Assembly: GCA_900543205.1 (NCBI GenBank)
Contig: UQQM01000003.1
Span: forward strand, 39,873 to 103,872
Reading direction: 5' to 3'
Length of the DNA: 64,000 nucleotides
From: an uncultured Bacteroides sp.
GTDB lineage: Bacteria > Bacteroidota > Bacteroidia > Bacteroidales > UBA932
Position 1 is the first letter of the stretch. Each line of letters begins with the position of its first letter. Of the stretch, positions 1-9,564 are shown piece by piece. The notes below the pieces were generated by a model that did no database searches, was not told where the DNA came from, and saw nothing but the letters and a program-made list of their open reading frames with translations. Made by a program: the position numbers and the translations under genes.

Positions 1-485
1 TCGGCGGGAACCGGTTTTTCGCTTCCGGGCTTCCTGACGGCCAGAAAGTCCCCGCCGGAGCCACGGCATCACCCGCACCCGCTCCTGCCGCCGCACCGTC
101 GCCCACACCCGCAGCTGCGGCCGGCTCCACCATCGCTACACCAGGCCCCATGCCTTCGCCCACCGCCACGCTGGCCGAACCCGCAGCTGCGGCCACTCCC
201 GGACTGTTCCTGTCAGGGAACGGCATGAGGCTCGCCGTAAGGGAAGGCGTCTTCGGACGCAAGGGAGGCGTATTCCCCGAACTTTCATCCTGCGGATACA
301 TCTCCGGAACGCACGGGGAGCTGAAGTTCTTCCCCAACGAGGACTGCTGGGGAATCAGAGACTGCGGCTCCACCAACGGAACCTTCATCAACGGCAACCG
401 CCTTGAGAAGAACAAGTGGTACACTCTAAAGGCAGGATACCGCCTGCGCATCGCCACTCTCGACTTCAACGTAGAACAAGCATAG
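1..485 (+). CDS. FHA-domain protein, 5' end outside the window
   Basis: The frame is open from the window edge, so about 160 C-terminal residues are visible. They begin with a Pro/Ala-rich linker and end with a forkhead-associated (FHA) domain over about the last 90 residues. The FHA hallmarks are visible: the GR pair after the first strand, an S-x-x-H stretch (SGTHGEL) and the STNGTFING loop that binds phosphothreonine. FHA domains recruit phosphorylated partners, so this protein probably reads the output of the kinase encoded 2.2 kb downstream. The phosphatase gene starts 2 nt after its stop. The missing N-terminus may hold another domain. The FHA call is firm; the partner is inferred from context. 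Confidence 0.85.
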   Translation, partial: GGNRFFASGLPDGQKVPAGATASPAPAPAAAPSPTPAAAAGSTIATPGPMPSPTATLAEPAAAATPGLFLSGNGMRLAVREGVFGRKGGVFPELSSCGYISGTHGELKFFPNEDCWGIRDCGSTNGTFINGNRLEKNKWYTLKAGYRLRIATLDFNVEQA

Positions 486-487
486 CC

Positions 488-1417
488 ATGAGACTCGACA
501 TTTTCTGCATGTCCGACACGGGCTGCGTGCGGAGCGGCAACCAGGACATGGCCGCCGCTGGCCTCAACCTGATACGCGACGGACAGACGGGCTTCACCAG
601 GACAATAGGCGAAGCTGACAACTTCCTGCTTCTGGTCGCAGACGGAATGGGCGGCCACCAGCATGGCGAGATGGCAAGCAGCTACGCGCTGGAAGAACTC
701 AGGGCCGTGATACTCGACCGGGACCGCGACTGGAGCGACCCGGGGAGGCTGCTCACTGAAGAGGCACTGCGGATAAGCACGGAGCTGAACCTCAAGTCCG
801 CCGGAATGCAGCTCGAGAAACCCATGGGCTGCACTCTCACCGGCTTCGTCTGGGCCGGAGGCAGGACCATGCTCGTCAACGTCGGCGACAGCCGCAGCTA
901 CAGGCTGCGCGGAGGCATGCTCCGCAGACTGACCCAGGACCAGACCCTCCACGAAAGGGACATGGTGCCGCTTCCTGCCGGCAAAGCGATATACAGCTGT
1001 ATCGGAGGAGGCATCAGCCCGGAGACGGTAATCCAGGACTACGGGGACAAGCTGCTTCCCGGCGACAGGCTGCTGATATGCTCCGACGGGCTCACCGACA
1101 TGGTCGGCGAGAACGACATCGAAGTATTCCTGGCCGAGGGCCAGCCCGCCCAGGCGGGAAGCCTGCTGGTGGAAAGCGCGAAGGCCGCCGGAGGGTTCGA
1201 CAACATCAGCGTAATCGTGGCTGACATCCTTGGCGACGACCCCGGAACGGAGGAGACCGAACCCCTGGCCGCAGCGGAAGAATCCATCCAGGTCTTCCCC
1301 GGAAACGCCGCCGGCCCCGCCGAGGACGGCGCATTGCACGAAGTGACCGGCCCCGGAGAATCCTCGGAAGACATGTCGGAGGGAGACGCGCCCGAAGCCG
1401 GAGGCGAAAGCGAATGA
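488..1417 (+). CDS. PP2C-family serine/threonine phosphatase
   Basis: A 309-residue cytosolic PPM/PP2C phosphatase. Metal-binding and catalytic motifs appear in the usual order: NQD near residue 18, DGMGGH at 52-57, a VNVGDSRSYRL strand, SDGLTDMV with the metal Asp near 200, and FDNIS with Asp 238. I chose the ATG 2 nt after the FHA stop because the longer in-frame start lies inside the FHA gene. A tail of about 50 residues rich in Glu, Gly and Pro follows the fold and is probably disordered. In this operon it most likely reverses phosphorylation by the downstream kinase, as in bacterial kinase/PP2C/FHA sets. Confidence 0.93.
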   Translation: MRLDIFCMSDTGCVRSGNQDMAAAGLNLIRDGQTGFTRTIGEADNFLLLVADGMGGHQHGEMASSYALEELRAVILDRDRDWSDPGRLLTEEALRISTELNLKSAGMQLEKPMGCTLTGFVWAGGRTMLVNVGDSRSYRLRGGMLRRLTQDQTLHERDMVPLPAGKAIYSCIGGGISPETVIQDYGDKLLPGDRLLICSDGLTDMVGENDIEVFLAEGQPAQAGSLLVESAKAAGGFDNISVIVADILGDDPGTEETEPLAAAEESIQVFPGNAAGPAEDGALHEVTGPGESSEDMSEGDAPEAGGESE

Positions 1418-1438
1418 CAAACTGAAAACCACATAGGC

Positions 1439-2698
1439 ATGGACAATCTCGAAACCGTAAGGGCCCTCATCACCCTGAAGTGGGGCGAGGAGCTCGGCCA
1501 GCAGATCTACAACGCCCTCCAGGGCAAGGTCGTGGAGGTGCTGATCAAGAAGGCCAACATAATGCAGAACAGCAACTACTACAAGAACATCCTCGACGGG
1601 CACAGCTTCAAGGTCGGGCCGGACAACCTGTCCAACTACTGGAACATCTTCCAGGAAGTCAGGCGGACCACCGGCTTCAACGAGGACATAGACTTCTACA
1701 TCACCGGAGACGCCACCATCAACGCGTTCTGCATACCTTCGGAAAAAGAGGGCCGCAGCCACATCCTCAACATCAACAGCGGGCTCATAAACATAATGAG
1801 CGACGACGAGCTGCGCTTCGTGATAGGCCATGAATTCGGCCATCTCATCGACAGTTCGCGCAAGACCATGGAGCTCATAAGCTTCATATATCCACAGGGC
1901 ACCAACACTCCGGTCGCCCTCGTGAACAAGATACGCGTATGGCAGCAGCTCGCCGAAATCTCCGCCGACCGCTGCGGCTTCATAGCCTGCCGCGACCTGA
2001 GGGCCTGCATTTCCGCCTTCTTCAAGATGTCATCGGGGCTAGATTTCGAGAAGATGGGGCTGAACTTCGAGAGCTTCATCGAGGACAACAGCCGCAAGCT
2101 CAAGACCTTCAGCGAGTCCGGGGGCCTGAACCTGGCCACGCACCCCAACAACCTCATAAGGATAGAGGCCCTCAAGGCCTTCTCGGAATGCGGCGCTTTC
2201 CGCGAGCAGGGCGGACTGACCCCTGACGAGCTCAACGACAGGATGCTGCCCCTGGTCAACCTCCTCGGCAGGCTCAGCGACAACGAGCTCGAATACGACA
2301 TAGCCAACTATGCCGCCACGATGGGCCTGATTCTCGGCGACCTTGACGGGAACCTCGATGAAGAAGAGGTCAAGATGATACTCAATTCCATCTCCAGAGT
2401 ACACCTCTTCCCCATGGACATCCTCGTGGAATATTCCAAGATGGACAGGGAGAAGATTTTCGAAATATGCGCAACGAGCTTCAACAGGATACTGGAGACC
2501 CACCCGGAGATGCGGGTCGAACTGCTCAAATATACGATAGGGCTGGTGCTCACCGACAACGACATCAACGAGAGGGAGGTGGAATTCGTGTTCGATTTCG
2601 CCAGCAGCAGCCTGGGATTCAGCGAGCAGGAGATTGCGCAGCACTTCGCCGCGGCGATCCAGGCCAACTTCAACCCCTCACTGCTTTCAATAGGATAA
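1439..2698 (+). CDS. M48-type zinc metalloprotease with TerB-like C-terminal domain
   Basis: A 419-residue protein. Residues 131-135 form the zinc site HEFGH, followed by E173-x-x-x-D177, the M48-type third ligand and support residue. No membrane segment is obvious, unlike typical HtpX or Oma1 proteins, so this is likely a soluble cytosolic protease. The last 150 residues contain two acidic helical units (around LGDLDGNLDEEEV and LTDNDINEREVEFV) that resemble TerB-like domains of tellurite/stress systems; this part is judged by pattern only. It sits 3 nt before the kinase-ATPase gene and is probably co-translated with it. The substrate is unknown. Confidence 0.78.
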   Translation: MDNLETVRALITLKWGEELGQQIYNALQGKVVEVLIKKANIMQNSNYYKNILDGHSFKVGPDNLSNYWNIFQEVRRTTGFNEDIDFYITGDATINAFCIPSEKEGRSHILNINSGLINIMSDDELRFVIGHEFGHLIDSSRKTMELISFIYPQGTNTPVALVNKIRVWQQLAEISADRCGFIACRDLRACISAFFKMSSGLDFEKMGLNFESFIEDNSRKLKTFSESGGLNLATHPNNLIRIEALKAFSECGAFREQGGLTPDELNDRMLPLVNLLGRLSDNELEYDIANYAATMGLILGDLDGNLDEEEVKMILNSISRVHLFPMDILVEYSKMDREKIFEICATSFNRILETHPEMRVELLKYTIGLVLTDNDINEREVEFVFDFASSSLGFSEQEIAQHFAAAIQANFNPSLLSIG

Positions 2699-2701
2699 CG
2701 C

Positions 2702-4723
2702 ATGCACGAGAAGTTCCTGTTCAGCAAAGGCTTCGAGGTATTCAGCCTCGAGGAGTACACGGTGGCCAACCCCATCGCCAAGAGAGACTATGCCGAAACC
2801 TACAGGCTGGCGCGCAAGAGAGACGGCAGGCCCTTTCTGATGAAGGTCTACATCCCTGCGGAGATGCCCGTTGAGCTGAAGTTCAACCAAGAGCCAAGAC
2901 TGCTCGCCTACCTCAACAGCTCAGGCATATCCGCCAGCCTCTCGACAGCCTCATGGGGCGAATTCCATTCGGACGACGGCAGGGTGTTCCCTTTCGTGAT
3001 CTCGGACTATTTCGAACACGGGATGCTGTCGGACAGGCTGCTCACCGGCGGAGCGATGGACGCTCCCGAAGCCGTAGGCCTGTGCCTTGACATCGTAAGC
3101 TCCCTGCTGGGCATGCGGACGCCTAAGGGAGGCAACTTCGTACACTGCGACATCTGCCCGGAGAACATAATGTTCGGCCGCGACGAGAACGGAGACCTGC
3201 GGGCCCATCTTATCGACAACGACCACATCAGGCATATCGACGCCGGAGTCGTGCCGGAGAACTGGTTGGAGGACGTGGACCTCAGATACACGGCGCCCGA
3301 GGCCTTCACACGCGAAGAAGCCTTCCCGAATTCCGACATATATTCGCTCGGGGTCATACTCCACGAATGCTACTACGGCCGCTATCCCTGGGACTTCAAC
3401 GCCGACTCCTACCGCAAGGCAGGGCCCGGCGGAAAGATGGGGATTCTCATGCACGCCCGCAACGCCGACCCGGTGAAGGAGAGAGGGGGAAGGAATATCC
3501 GCGAGGGGGATCCGCATGGGCCCGTCGTGGACGAGCTCGTGAAGGAATTCACCATCTTCGACTACGACGAATACGAAGAGACGAGGGAGCTCAGGCCGTC
3601 GCTGCTGTCGGCATGGCAGATGCTGCTTGCCGCAAAGACGGTCATGGCCTCGCCCGAGAAAACCGGCGGCACTGAACTGCAGGCCTACTTCAACATGGTG
3701 AATTCTAGATACGGAGACATTTTCGCCGATGCCGGCGCCGAAGCCCCGATGCATTCCGGAGAAAGTCCGTCCGCCACGGAGAACCCCGGCCCGGCCCAGG
3801 AAATCGCGGGCTCCGCAACCGACGATTCGGAGTTCACCAACGCCGAACTCGGATATACCCCGCTCGTGAAGATGCACGACCCCGCTGCGAGAGGATTCAT
3901 GGATGTGGCGGGCATGGACAAGCTCAAGGAGGAGATGCAGAAAAAGCTGCTGTATTTCCTGAAGAACCCTTCGCTTGCCCGTGAATACAAGATAGACCTG
4001 CCCAACGGCATGCTGCTCTACGGGCCTCCGGGCTGCGGAAAAACCTTTTTCGCCGAAAAGCTGGCCGAGGAGAGCGGCTTCAACTATGCCCTCGTCAAGG
4101 CCTCGGACCTCGGCTCCACCTGGGTGCACGGCGGACAGGGCAAGATAGGCATGCTCTTCAAGGAAGCCAGGGCCAAGAGCCCCTGCATAATCTGCCTCGA
4201 CGAGTTCGACGCCTTCGCCCCCAGGAGGGAGACCATCTTGAACTCCAGCCTCTCCGGAGAGGTCAACGAGTTCCTGAGCCAGCTCAACAACTGCGGGCGG
4301 GACAGGATTTTCGTGATAGCCACGACGAACAACCCCGACATCATCGACCCGGCGATGCTGCGCTCCGGCAGAATCGACCGCTGCATATTCATACCCGCCC
4401 CCGATGCACAGGCGAGGAGGGCGGTCTTCAGGCTCTGCGTCGAGAAGCGGCCCCACGATGAAGACATAGACTACAGGCAGCTCGCCGCCAGGACGGAAGG
4501 CTACGTGACCAGCGACATCTGCGGCATAGTCAACGATGCCGCCATGAACGCCGCCTATGCCAGGACCGGCATCTCCCAGGCCATGCTGCTCCAGGCCATA
4601 GACAACTGGAAGCCGACTGTGAACCGGGACCAGCTGGCAAGGCACGAGGAAATCCGGCGCAGGATGGAGTCCGACTTCGCCACGGAAATACCCATAGCAC
4701 TCAATGACAAGATACTCAACTGA
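2702..4723 (+). CDS. protein kinase fused to AAA+ ATPase
   Basis: A 673-residue two-enzyme protein. Residues 1 to about 310 are a eukaryotic-like Ser/Thr kinase fold: a lysine strand (LMKVYI), a catalytic loop HCDICPENIMFG with Asp150, DND (172-174) in place of DFG, and TAPEAF as the APE segment. No clear glycine-rich loop is seen. An acidic, Pro-rich linker follows. Residues about 395-673 are an AAA+ module with Walker A GPPGCGKT (441-448), Walker B IICLDEFD (Asp500, Glu501), ATTNNPDIIDPAMLRSGRIDR-type sensor/arginine-finger region and a C-terminal lid. The AAA part is closest in look to FtsH/Cdc48-type remodelers. The fusion suggests phosphorylation coupled to remodelling of the same target, possibly feeding the neighbouring protease. 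Confidence 0.9.
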   Translation: MHEKFLFSKGFEVFSLEEYTVANPIAKRDYAETYRLARKRDGRPFLMKVYIPAEMPVELKFNQEPRLLAYLNSSGISASLSTASWGEFHSDDGRVFPFVISDYFEHGMLSDRLLTGGAMDAPEAVGLCLDIVSSLLGMRTPKGGNFVHCDICPENIMFGRDENGDLRAHLIDNDHIRHIDAGVVPENWLEDVDLRYTAPEAFTREEAFPNSDIYSLGVILHECYYGRYPWDFNADSYRKAGPGGKMGILMHARNADPVKERGGRNIREGDPHGPVVDELVKEFTIFDYDEYEETRELRPSLLSAWQMLLAAKTVMASPEKTGGTELQAYFNMVNSRYGDIFADAGAEAPMHSGESPSATENPGPAQEIAGSATDDSEFTNAELGYTPLVKMHDPAARGFMDVAGMDKLKEEMQKKLLYFLKNPSLAREYKIDLPNGMLLYGPPGCGKTFFAEKLAEESGFNYALVKASDLGSTWVHGGQGKIGMLFKEARAKSPCIICLDEFDAFAPRRETILNSSLSGEVNEFLSQLNNCGRDRIFVIATTNNPDIIDPAMLRSGRIDRCIFIPAPDAQARRAVFRLCVEKRPHDEDIDYRQLAARTEGYVTSDICGIVNDAAMNAAYARTGISQAMLLQAIDNWKPTVNRDQLARHEEIRRRMESDFATEIPIALNDKILN

Positions 4724-4726
4724 ACC

Positions 4727-5521
4727 ATGAACATTGTGAATATGAATAAAATCACAGCCGCCGCGGCCCTGCTCGCCGCAAGTTTCTGCCCGGAACCTTT
4801 CTGCCATGCGGCGGGCGATGAAGGAAACGCCGGGGAACTCATAGTCGTAGCCCACAGGGGCGGCGCCCATCTCGGCCCGGAGAACTCCCTGGGCTGCATC
4901 GAGCTGGGCATGGAGGCCGGCGCGGAATGGATAGAAGTCGACGTGCATCTCTCGGCCGACCGCGAGATAGTGGTATGCCACGACCCGACCGTGGACCGCA
5001 CCACCGACGGCAAGGGCGAGATAAGCGCCATGAAGTATTCCGAGCTGCGCAAGCTCAGGTTGCTGGACAGGGACGGCAAGCCCACCGACGAGCACCTTCC
5101 AACCCTCGAGGAAGTGCTCAGGCTCATCGACGGGCGAGCATCGCTGCTGCTCGAAATCAAGTACTCGGAATCCTCGCTGCCCGGAATCGAGCAGGCCTGC
5201 ATAGACTGCATACGCCGTCTCGGGGCCGAGGACAGGGTGATAATCCAGTCGTTCGACGATGAGGTGGTGATAAGGACGCACGAGCTCGCCCCCGACATCC
5301 GGGTCGAGAAGCTGCTGTCTTCCGCCAAGGACTTCGACTTCGGGAAGTACAGTTTCGCCGCCTCGTTCAACATAAACTACAAGGCTGCTACAAGGGAATT
5401 CGTGGACATGGTCCACAGCCTCGGCAAGGAAGTCAAGGTATGGACACTCGATGAATATGACGCCGAACTCGTGAAGATGGTCGACGGGGTCATAACCGAC
5501 GACCCTGGAATATTCCTATGA
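4727..5521 (+). CDS. secreted glycerophosphodiester phosphodiesterase (first copy)
   Basis: A 264-residue GDPD-family enzyme that hydrolyses glycerophosphodiesters to an alcohol and glycerol-3-phosphate. It has an N-terminal signal peptide (hydrophobic stretch AAAALLAASFC), so it acts outside the cytoplasm. The TIM-barrel motifs are visible: HRGG with His43, GPENS, EVDVHLS, then CHDPTVDRTTDGKG with the second catalytic His, and the late WTLDEYD strand. An internal ATG at 4742 is an alternative start. It starts 3 nt after the kinase-ATPase gene, and its end overlaps the next start by 4 nt, so it belongs to the operon. A paralogue lies at 9561-10412. Confidence 0.9.
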   Translation: MNIVNMNKITAAAALLAASFCPEPFCHAAGDEGNAGELIVVAHRGGAHLGPENSLGCIELGMEAGAEWIEVDVHLSADREIVVCHDPTVDRTTDGKGEISAMKYSELRKLRLLDRDGKPTDEHLPTLEEVLRLIDGRASLLLEIKYSESSLPGIEQACIDCIRRLGAEDRVIIQSFDDEVVIRTHELAPDIRVEKLLSSAKDFDFGKYSFAASFNINYKAATREFVDMVHSLGKEVKVWTLDEYDAELVKMVDGVITDDPGIFL

Positions 5522-8500
5522 AATTCCTGCGCAAATACGACAGTGCCCGGGAGGAGGAGCTGCGCCGGCTGGCGGAACGGAGCATCGCAAGGCTGCCTTC
5601 CACGCTCGCCAAGCCCATAGCTTCGCTCCAGCGCGAGGTGGAGAAGGAGAATTTCTCCGCCGGCATGAACTACGCCCTGGATTTCCTTGAAATCAGCGTA
5701 CAGTATGTCGGCTGCTGTCTGTTCGTGCTGCTTCAGAACGCCGAAGCCGGACTTCCGGAGAATTCGAGGGCCATGAAGGCCATAGTCGGAAAAATAGACA
5801 CGAAACGCTCGCTGTCCTTCGGGGACTGGGTCAACGACATCTTCAATCCGGCAGTCAGGGCCGCAGTCAAGGAACTGCCGGACAACCCTCTGGTGAAATC
5901 GCTGGACAGGACCCTCTTCAGCAAGGGGGTCAACAGGCTTCTGGGCACACGGACCGAGCCCAGCGTGGTGAGGATACGCAACGAATACAAAGGGCACAGC
6001 ACCACGCTCTCGAATGAAATCTACAGGGGCGTGGTGTTCACCCTGGAGCCCCAGGTGTTCGCGATGCTGGAAGCCCTGGAGCCGCTTCAGGACTTCAGTT
6101 TCAGCTTCGAGGGCGGGCATTGCATGCTTCACTCCCCCGACGGGCTGTCGGCCGACCTCCACCCGCTCGTGTTCCGCCACGAAAAGGGCTACGAATACGT
6201 GTTCCAGTCGTTGAAGGACGAGGAAATATCCTATATCTCTTCCGACGAGGACGCCGTGACCTTCATCAACGACAGCCTCAACGCCGACTTCGACAGGCTC
6301 ATGCAGCGCAGCGTCCGCTCCTTCGACATAGCCAGGGAGATGAACTGGACCGAGCTGCGCTCTCTGATGCACGCCGAGTCGTCACGCTTCCTCGGCCGGG
6401 TCTACAGGGAGAAGAAATACAACCGCGAGCTTTTCGTGGAGCGCAGGAACCTCACTGCCCTGCTCGAAGCCTTCACCGCGAGCGGCAAGACCCTGTTCCC
6501 GCTGCTGGGCGAAGCCGGCCAGGGCAAGACCAACCAGCTCTGCTGGTGGACCGAGGAGATTTCGGAGAGCGACGACGCGGTGCTCATATTCAGCAGTTCC
6601 GACTTCGCCGGCGAGAGCCTGCCCGAGGCACTGAGGCGCATCTTCGGGGCCTCTCCGAGAAAGGATCCCGGCAAGATTCTCAGGGAGCTGCACAAGAGGG
6701 CGGAGGAAGAAGGGCGCATGGTGTTCATCTTCTTCGACGCCGTCAACGAATGCCTGCACTACAAGGGTTCGGACAACGACCCGGCAGGAGGCCCGACCGA
6801 CCTCTACGAAGCCTTCCGCGAGCTGTTCATCCGTCCGGAATTCCCCCGCTTCAAGCTCCTTTTCACCTGCCGCAGCTACTCCTGGAAGACCCTCTTCCAG
6901 CTTCAGATGAAGCGCGACGCGGAGCTGATGTTCGGAAGGGACGGGAACCAGGATTCCGAAGTCCACGGATTCAGCGACGACGAGCTCCGGCGCGCCTGGG
7001 ACATATACCAGAACCTGTATCAGATGAGCGGCGGCTTCGACGAGCTCTCGAAGGTGTCGCTCGTGCGGCTGAAGGATCCGCTGATACTCAAGATAGCCTG
7101 CACCAACCATGTGGGTACCGCCCTGCCCGACGACCTGCCGTCCTACAGCTCCATCGCGCTGTTCGCCGATATGACCGACAAGATAGCCCGCTCCTACGCA
7201 GGCAGGCAGCAGCATGAGATAATGCTGACCATAGCCGCCTTCATCCTGGAGGAATACGAGCAGGGCCGTCCCTCCGACCGCATCGACCGGGGCGAGCTCC
7301 AGCGGGCATATTCCGACCCTTCGTCCCCGCTGCACCGGCTCTCCAGACTGATATACAGGCAGGGAGGGCTGTCGGTAGCCTACACTGAACTGCTCAACAA
7401 GCCTGAAAGGCCCATACTGCGCTATATTGAGACCCATGACGGCAGGGCCGAAATCCAGTTCATCTACGAAAGGTATCTGGAATACCTGATGGCCCTGGAG
7501 TTCATACGCAAGAACCGCCGCAGCACCTCGTCCGCCATACCTCCGGAAGCCTATATCCGCGCCCTCGGGGAGGAGAGCGGAGCCGTAGTCTACATGGGCG
7601 CGCTGCGCAACGCTCTGATAATCGACTGGACGGAGACGGGCGACTTCGGCACCGTGGTCTCCCTCGTGCGCGACTACGGCGACAATTTCGAGGTCTCCCT
7701 GCTCACCGGGGAGGTCATGAACGTGCTCATACGCGAGAACTACGAGGACCAGCTCTTCGCGCTCATGCGCCGCATGCTCGACGAACCGCTCCCTGACCGC
7801 GACGGCCTCACCCGCCGCTTCAACGAGCTCACCAAAAGGATACAGGGCAACAAGGCTGACGAATACACGATAGCGGAGCACAAGGCTCTGAAGAAGGAGC
7901 TCGCCCCGGTGCTGCATCTCGGGCGGACGGCCACGGCGGGCATAGTCAACGGGATGTTCCTGACGGACTGGTTCAACGGAGGGCTGTACCGCCGCGACCC
8001 CTTCGAGCTGCTGTGGGCCCTGGTAGGCAACCCCCTGCTCGACATAGGCAACGATGCGTGCATGTACATCTACTACCTGCACAACAAGAAATTCACCCTC
8101 GAGCACAGCCCGATATCCGAGAACATCACCGCCCGCATAGTGCGCCGCATGTTCGCCACCGTCTGCTCGAAGGGCCTGCTGTCCACCGCCACGGACTCCC
8201 GCCTGCGCTCAAGGGCGGTCTCCTTCGTGGAGACCGGGGCGCGGCTGGCGATGATGCTCATCATCGACGAGCTTCTGTCCGGGCAGGAAGGTTCGTCCGC
8301 GCGCGTGGGCGCGCTGATGCAGGACATACGGGGGCTCATGTCGCACCTGACCTGGAAGTTCCGCCTCGTGAAGCTTGCGATGCCTTTCTTCAGCATGATA
8401 CTCAGGCGTCAGATAAGCTTCCAGTCCTCCTATGTGAACAATGCGGTCGAATACCAGACTTTCTGGGACGACTCCATAGTTCCCGCCGACGACGGCGGGA

Positions 8501-9564
8501 CGGGCCGCTGGTGCAGGAAGTACGCCGCCGGACTGGCAGCCTGGTTCGTGAGCGGCCCTGAGGACGGTTTCCGCAGCTTCCGCAGCGAACATCCCAAGGT
8601 TCTCCAGGCCTACCGCAGCGGGGACAGCTTCTCGTATTTCATACTCGAGCGGCTGCTGGCAGTGGCCGGAATCGCCGACTGGGAGAACATCGCCCCGGTG
8701 GTGCGCCGCTTCTTCGGAGGGGAATACCGCGACGGAGAATGGTTCGACTACTCGCAGATGTCGATGCTCTATGTGCTGTACCAGGTGCAGAAGAAGTCCG
8801 CATCCTACAACCCCGAACTCATGGAGATATATTCCCGCGAGGCTGCGGACTGGACCAGGAGGTGCAAGGGCGTGTTCAAGGGGCACAACAGCCACAAGGC
8901 GAACACCACTGGCCTCTACAAGCGCAACGTGATGAACTGGTACTGCGACGTCTATTGCACCCACAGCGGCGACAATGTCCCGCACGAAGGCGACCAGCGC
9001 GCGGCTCCCGTGTTCCACGCGCTGATAGACGAGGCCGTGGACGGCAGGGACAAGCCCCTGCTCTATCATCTGCTGGCCGGAATTTCGGAGCTTGTGTCCG
9101 ACAACGGCTTCATACTCACTGCTCTCGACCTGCTGCTGCACGTCATGGACCGTTTCGGCGACGGCGCCCTGATCGGAGAGTTCGACGCGATGGACGGCGG
9201 ACACGGTGAGAACGCTTCGCAGACACTCGTGCAGGCGATAGGCAACGTGCTCTCGACCGCGAAGAACTATTTCCCCGCCGAGGTGGACAACTTCCTGAAG
9301 CGGGATCTCGCCGGGAACGCGTTCCCCGGAGTGCCCAAGTACCGCGACGAGGTGCTCAACTACAGCCCCGGCGGCGAGACGCTCTCGGATCTGTTCACCC
9401 ACAGCTTCGGCAACTTCGTGATATGGTCGCTGGTGAACCTCGACCCGTTCAAGGAGTTCGCCGCAAGGGTGGTAGGCATGTCGGCCGAAGCCTCCGACTG
9501 CTACGAATGGTACGACATGGTCATACGTGAAGGCTTCAAGGATGTGTTCGGAGTGAAATTATGA
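5518..9564 (+). CDS. large STAND/NACHT-like NTPase, possible N-terminal HEPN-like domain
   Basis: A 1348-residue protein with no signal peptide or clear membrane helix. A P-loop NTPase core begins with Walker A GEAGQGKT (331-338), then Walker B VFIFFDAVNE (402-411) and a FTCRS motif near residues 449-453, the layout of NACHT/STAND ATPases. The N-terminal 300 residues are largely helical and contain R154-N155-x4-H160 (RNEYKGH), the spacing of HEPN RNase motifs. The remaining 850 residues are helix-rich without recognisable repeats and would be the sensor part by analogy. STAND proteins are typically regulators or defence switches. Its start overlaps the first GDPD stop (ATGA) and its stop overlaps the second GDPD start the same way. 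The exact family is not recognised. Confidence 0.75.
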   Translation: MKFLRKYDSAREEELRRLAERSIARLPSTLAKPIASLQREVEKENFSAGMNYALDFLEISVQYVGCCLFVLLQNAEAGLPENSRAMKAIVGKIDTKRSLSFGDWVNDIFNPAVRAAVKELPDNPLVKSLDRTLFSKGVNRLLGTRTEPSVVRIRNEYKGHSTTLSNEIYRGVVFTLEPQVFAMLEALEPLQDFSFSFEGGHCMLHSPDGLSADLHPLVFRHEKGYEYVFQSLKDEEISYISSDEDAVTFINDSLNADFDRLMQRSVRSFDIAREMNWTELRSLMHAESSRFLGRVYREKKYNRELFVERRNLTALLEAFTASGKTLFPLLGEAGQGKTNQLCWWTEEISESDDAVLIFSSSDFAGESLPEALRRIFGASPRKDPGKILRELHKRAEEEGRMVFIFFDAVNECLHYKGSDNDPAGGPTDLYEAFRELFIRPEFPRFKLLFTCRSYSWKTLFQLQMKRDAELMFGRDGNQDSEVHGFSDDELRRAWDIYQNLYQMSGGFDELSKVSLVRLKDPLILKIACTNHVGTALPDDLPSYSSIALFADMTDKIARSYAGRQQHEIMLTIAAFILEEYEQGRPSDRIDRGELQRAYSDPSSPLHRLSRLIYRQGGLSVAYTELLNKPERPILRYIETHDGRAEIQFIYERYLEYLMALEFIRKNRRSTSSAIPPEAYIRALGEESGAVVYMGALRNALIIDWTETGDFGTVVSLVRDYGDNFEVSLLTGEVMNVLIRENYEDQLFALMRRMLDEPLPDRDGLTRRFNELTKRIQGNKADEYTIAEHKALKKELAPVLHLGRTATAGIVNGMFLTDWFNGGLYRRDPFELLWALVGNPLLDIGNDACMYIYYLHNKKFTLEHSPISENITARIVRRMFATVCSKGLLSTATDSRLRSRAVSFVETGARLAMMLIIDELLSGQEGSSARVGALMQDIRGLMSHLTWKFRLVKLAMPFFSMILRRQISFQSSYVNNAVEYQTFWDDSIVPADDGGTGRWCRKYAAGLAAWFVSGPEDGFRSFRSEHPKVLQAYRSGDSFSYFILERLLAVAGIADWENIAPVVRRFFGGEYRDGEWFDYSQMSMLYVLYQVQKKSASYNPELMEIYSREAADWTRRCKGVFKGHNSHKANTTGLYKRNVMNWYCDVYCTHSGDNVPHEGDQRAAPVFHALIDEAVDGRDKPLLYHLLAGISELVSDNGFILTALDLLLHVMDRFGDGALIGEFDAMDGGHGENASQTLVQAIGNVLSTAKNYFPAEVDNFLKRDLAGNAFPGVPKYRDEVLNYSPGGETLSDLFTHSFGNFVIWSLVNLDPFKEFAARVVGMSAEASDCYEWYDMVIREGFKDVFGVKL

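Noticed and set aside
2951-5416. 821-codon open frame on the minus strand
   Set aside because: It lies opposite the kinase-AAA and GDPD genes, whose motifs are clear; its translation is low-complexity Val/Gly/Glu-rich with no family features. High GC keeps mirror frames open.
6382-9402. Long minus-strand frames opposite the STAND gene
   Set aside because: No motifs, no plausible start sites, and the plus-strand gene is coupled to its neighbours on both sides.
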